Below, one piece after another: positions 5,315 through 5,730 of a DNA stretch of 5,730 nt. The stretch comes from an uncultured Chlorobiaceae bacterium (GTDB lineage: Bacteria; Bacteroidota; Chlorobiia; Chlorobiales; Chlorobiaceae). The notes under the pieces are model-generated. The model had not been told where the DNA came from. It was given only the letters and a program-made list of their open reading frames with translations, and made no database searches. Position numbers and translations under genes: made by a program. Position 1 is the first letter of the stretch, and each line of letters begins with the position of its first letter. The stretch is from contig CAIVCU010000099.1 in the NCBI GenBank assembly GCA_903904495.1, forward strand, positions 1-5,730. Reading direction: 5' to 3'.

Positions 5315-5730
5315 ATGAAAAGCCTACCAGAGATAACTAACCAGGTAAAAAAGAATCTGATATGGAAGTCCATATTCAGAAGGGATTACCGTAATACCGT
5401 AAGAGACAGGGCACAGGCTGTTTTCGGCAATGTCTTTCTTCACCTTCACCCAGTGCAAGTTCGCGAAAGTGCCGTTAAACTCAGATTTACCTGGGGAATG
5501 GGTGGCATTACTTTTTTTGCCTATCTCCTTCTTATCATTACCGGTGTTGTTCTGATGTTTTATTACCATCCATCAATTGATCAGGCATACACCGATATCA
5601 AGGATCTTGAATTCCAGGTACCCTTTGGTGTTATCCTTCGTAATCTCCATCGTTGGGGAGCGCACTTCATGGTCATTGTTGTGATGATTCACATGTTCAG
5701 GGTCTTCATGACGGGTTCCTATAAAGCGCC
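5315..5730 (+). CDS. petB: Cytochrome b subunit of the bc-type complex, N-terminal part (cut by window edge)
   Basis: 138 codons of the di-heme quinol-oxidising subunit are visible. A hydrophilic N-terminus of about 57 residues leads to the first membrane helix (about 62-85, YLLLIITGVVLMFYY), then a loop and the second helix. His112 (RNLHRWGAH) and His126 (VMIHMFR) are spaced 14 apart, as are the first heme bH/bL ligands in cytochrome b, and an Arg follows the second. The second pair of ligands would lie beyond the window, so I cannot tell whether it is a short b6-type or a full-length b. It is the third gene of the operon after Rieske and ferredoxin, with which it forms the inner-membrane quinol oxidase. 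No Shine-Dalgarno precedes the ATG. Confidence 0.93.
   Translation, partial: MKSLPEITNQVKKNLIWKSIFRRDYRNTVRDRAQAVFGNVFLHLHPVQVRESAVKLRFTWGMGGITFFAYLLLIITGVVLMFYYHPSIDQAYTDIKDLEFQVPFGVILRNLHRWGAHFMVIVVMIHMFRVFMTGSYKA

Overview
The window looks like the chromosome of a respiring or phototrophic bacterium with c-type cytochromes. A green sulfur bacterium (Chlorobiota) or a close relative is my best guess. The reasons are a Rieske gene in the same transcription unit as cytochrome b with no cytochrome c1 gene in view, System II (ResB/CcsA) cytochrome c maturation, and moderate GC with AT-rich spacers. This is inference from gene content, not a taxonomic assignment.

Layout. Positions 1-1637 (minus strand) hold a two-gene cytochrome c maturation operon: a complete ResB/CcsB-type protein followed by a CcsA-type protein that overlaps it by ATGA and runs off the left edge. 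Positions 1638-2745 form an AT-rich spacer of about 1.1 kb with no convincing gene. It holds several inverted and direct repeats, one perfect TATAAT box overlapped by a perfect palindrome, and a small structured segment. Positions 2746-4053 (plus) encode a 435-residue exported protein with one N-terminal CxxCH heme site followed by a predicted outer-membrane beta-barrel ending in Phe. This is the Cyc2-like cytochrome-porin architecture. A weak hairpin and then a strong hairpin with a T-run (4197-4260) follow it. Positions 4349-5730 (plus) are a tight operon: Rieske iron-sulfur protein, a small 2[4Fe-4S] ferredoxin, and the N-terminal part of cytochrome b, cut by the right edge.

How the parts may work together. 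ResB/CcsA would attach heme to exported c-type cytochromes, including the cytochrome-porin next door. The cytochrome-porin could carry electrons across the outer membrane from an extracellular donor such as Fe(II), or serve another electron exchange. The Rieske/cytochrome b complex would handle quinol oxidation in the inner membrane. The ferredoxin coded between the two bc-complex subunits is the most unexpected item of the operon and suggests a link between the cytoplasmic ferredoxin pool and the quinol-oxidising complex. The functional link between the three modules is inferred from proximity only.
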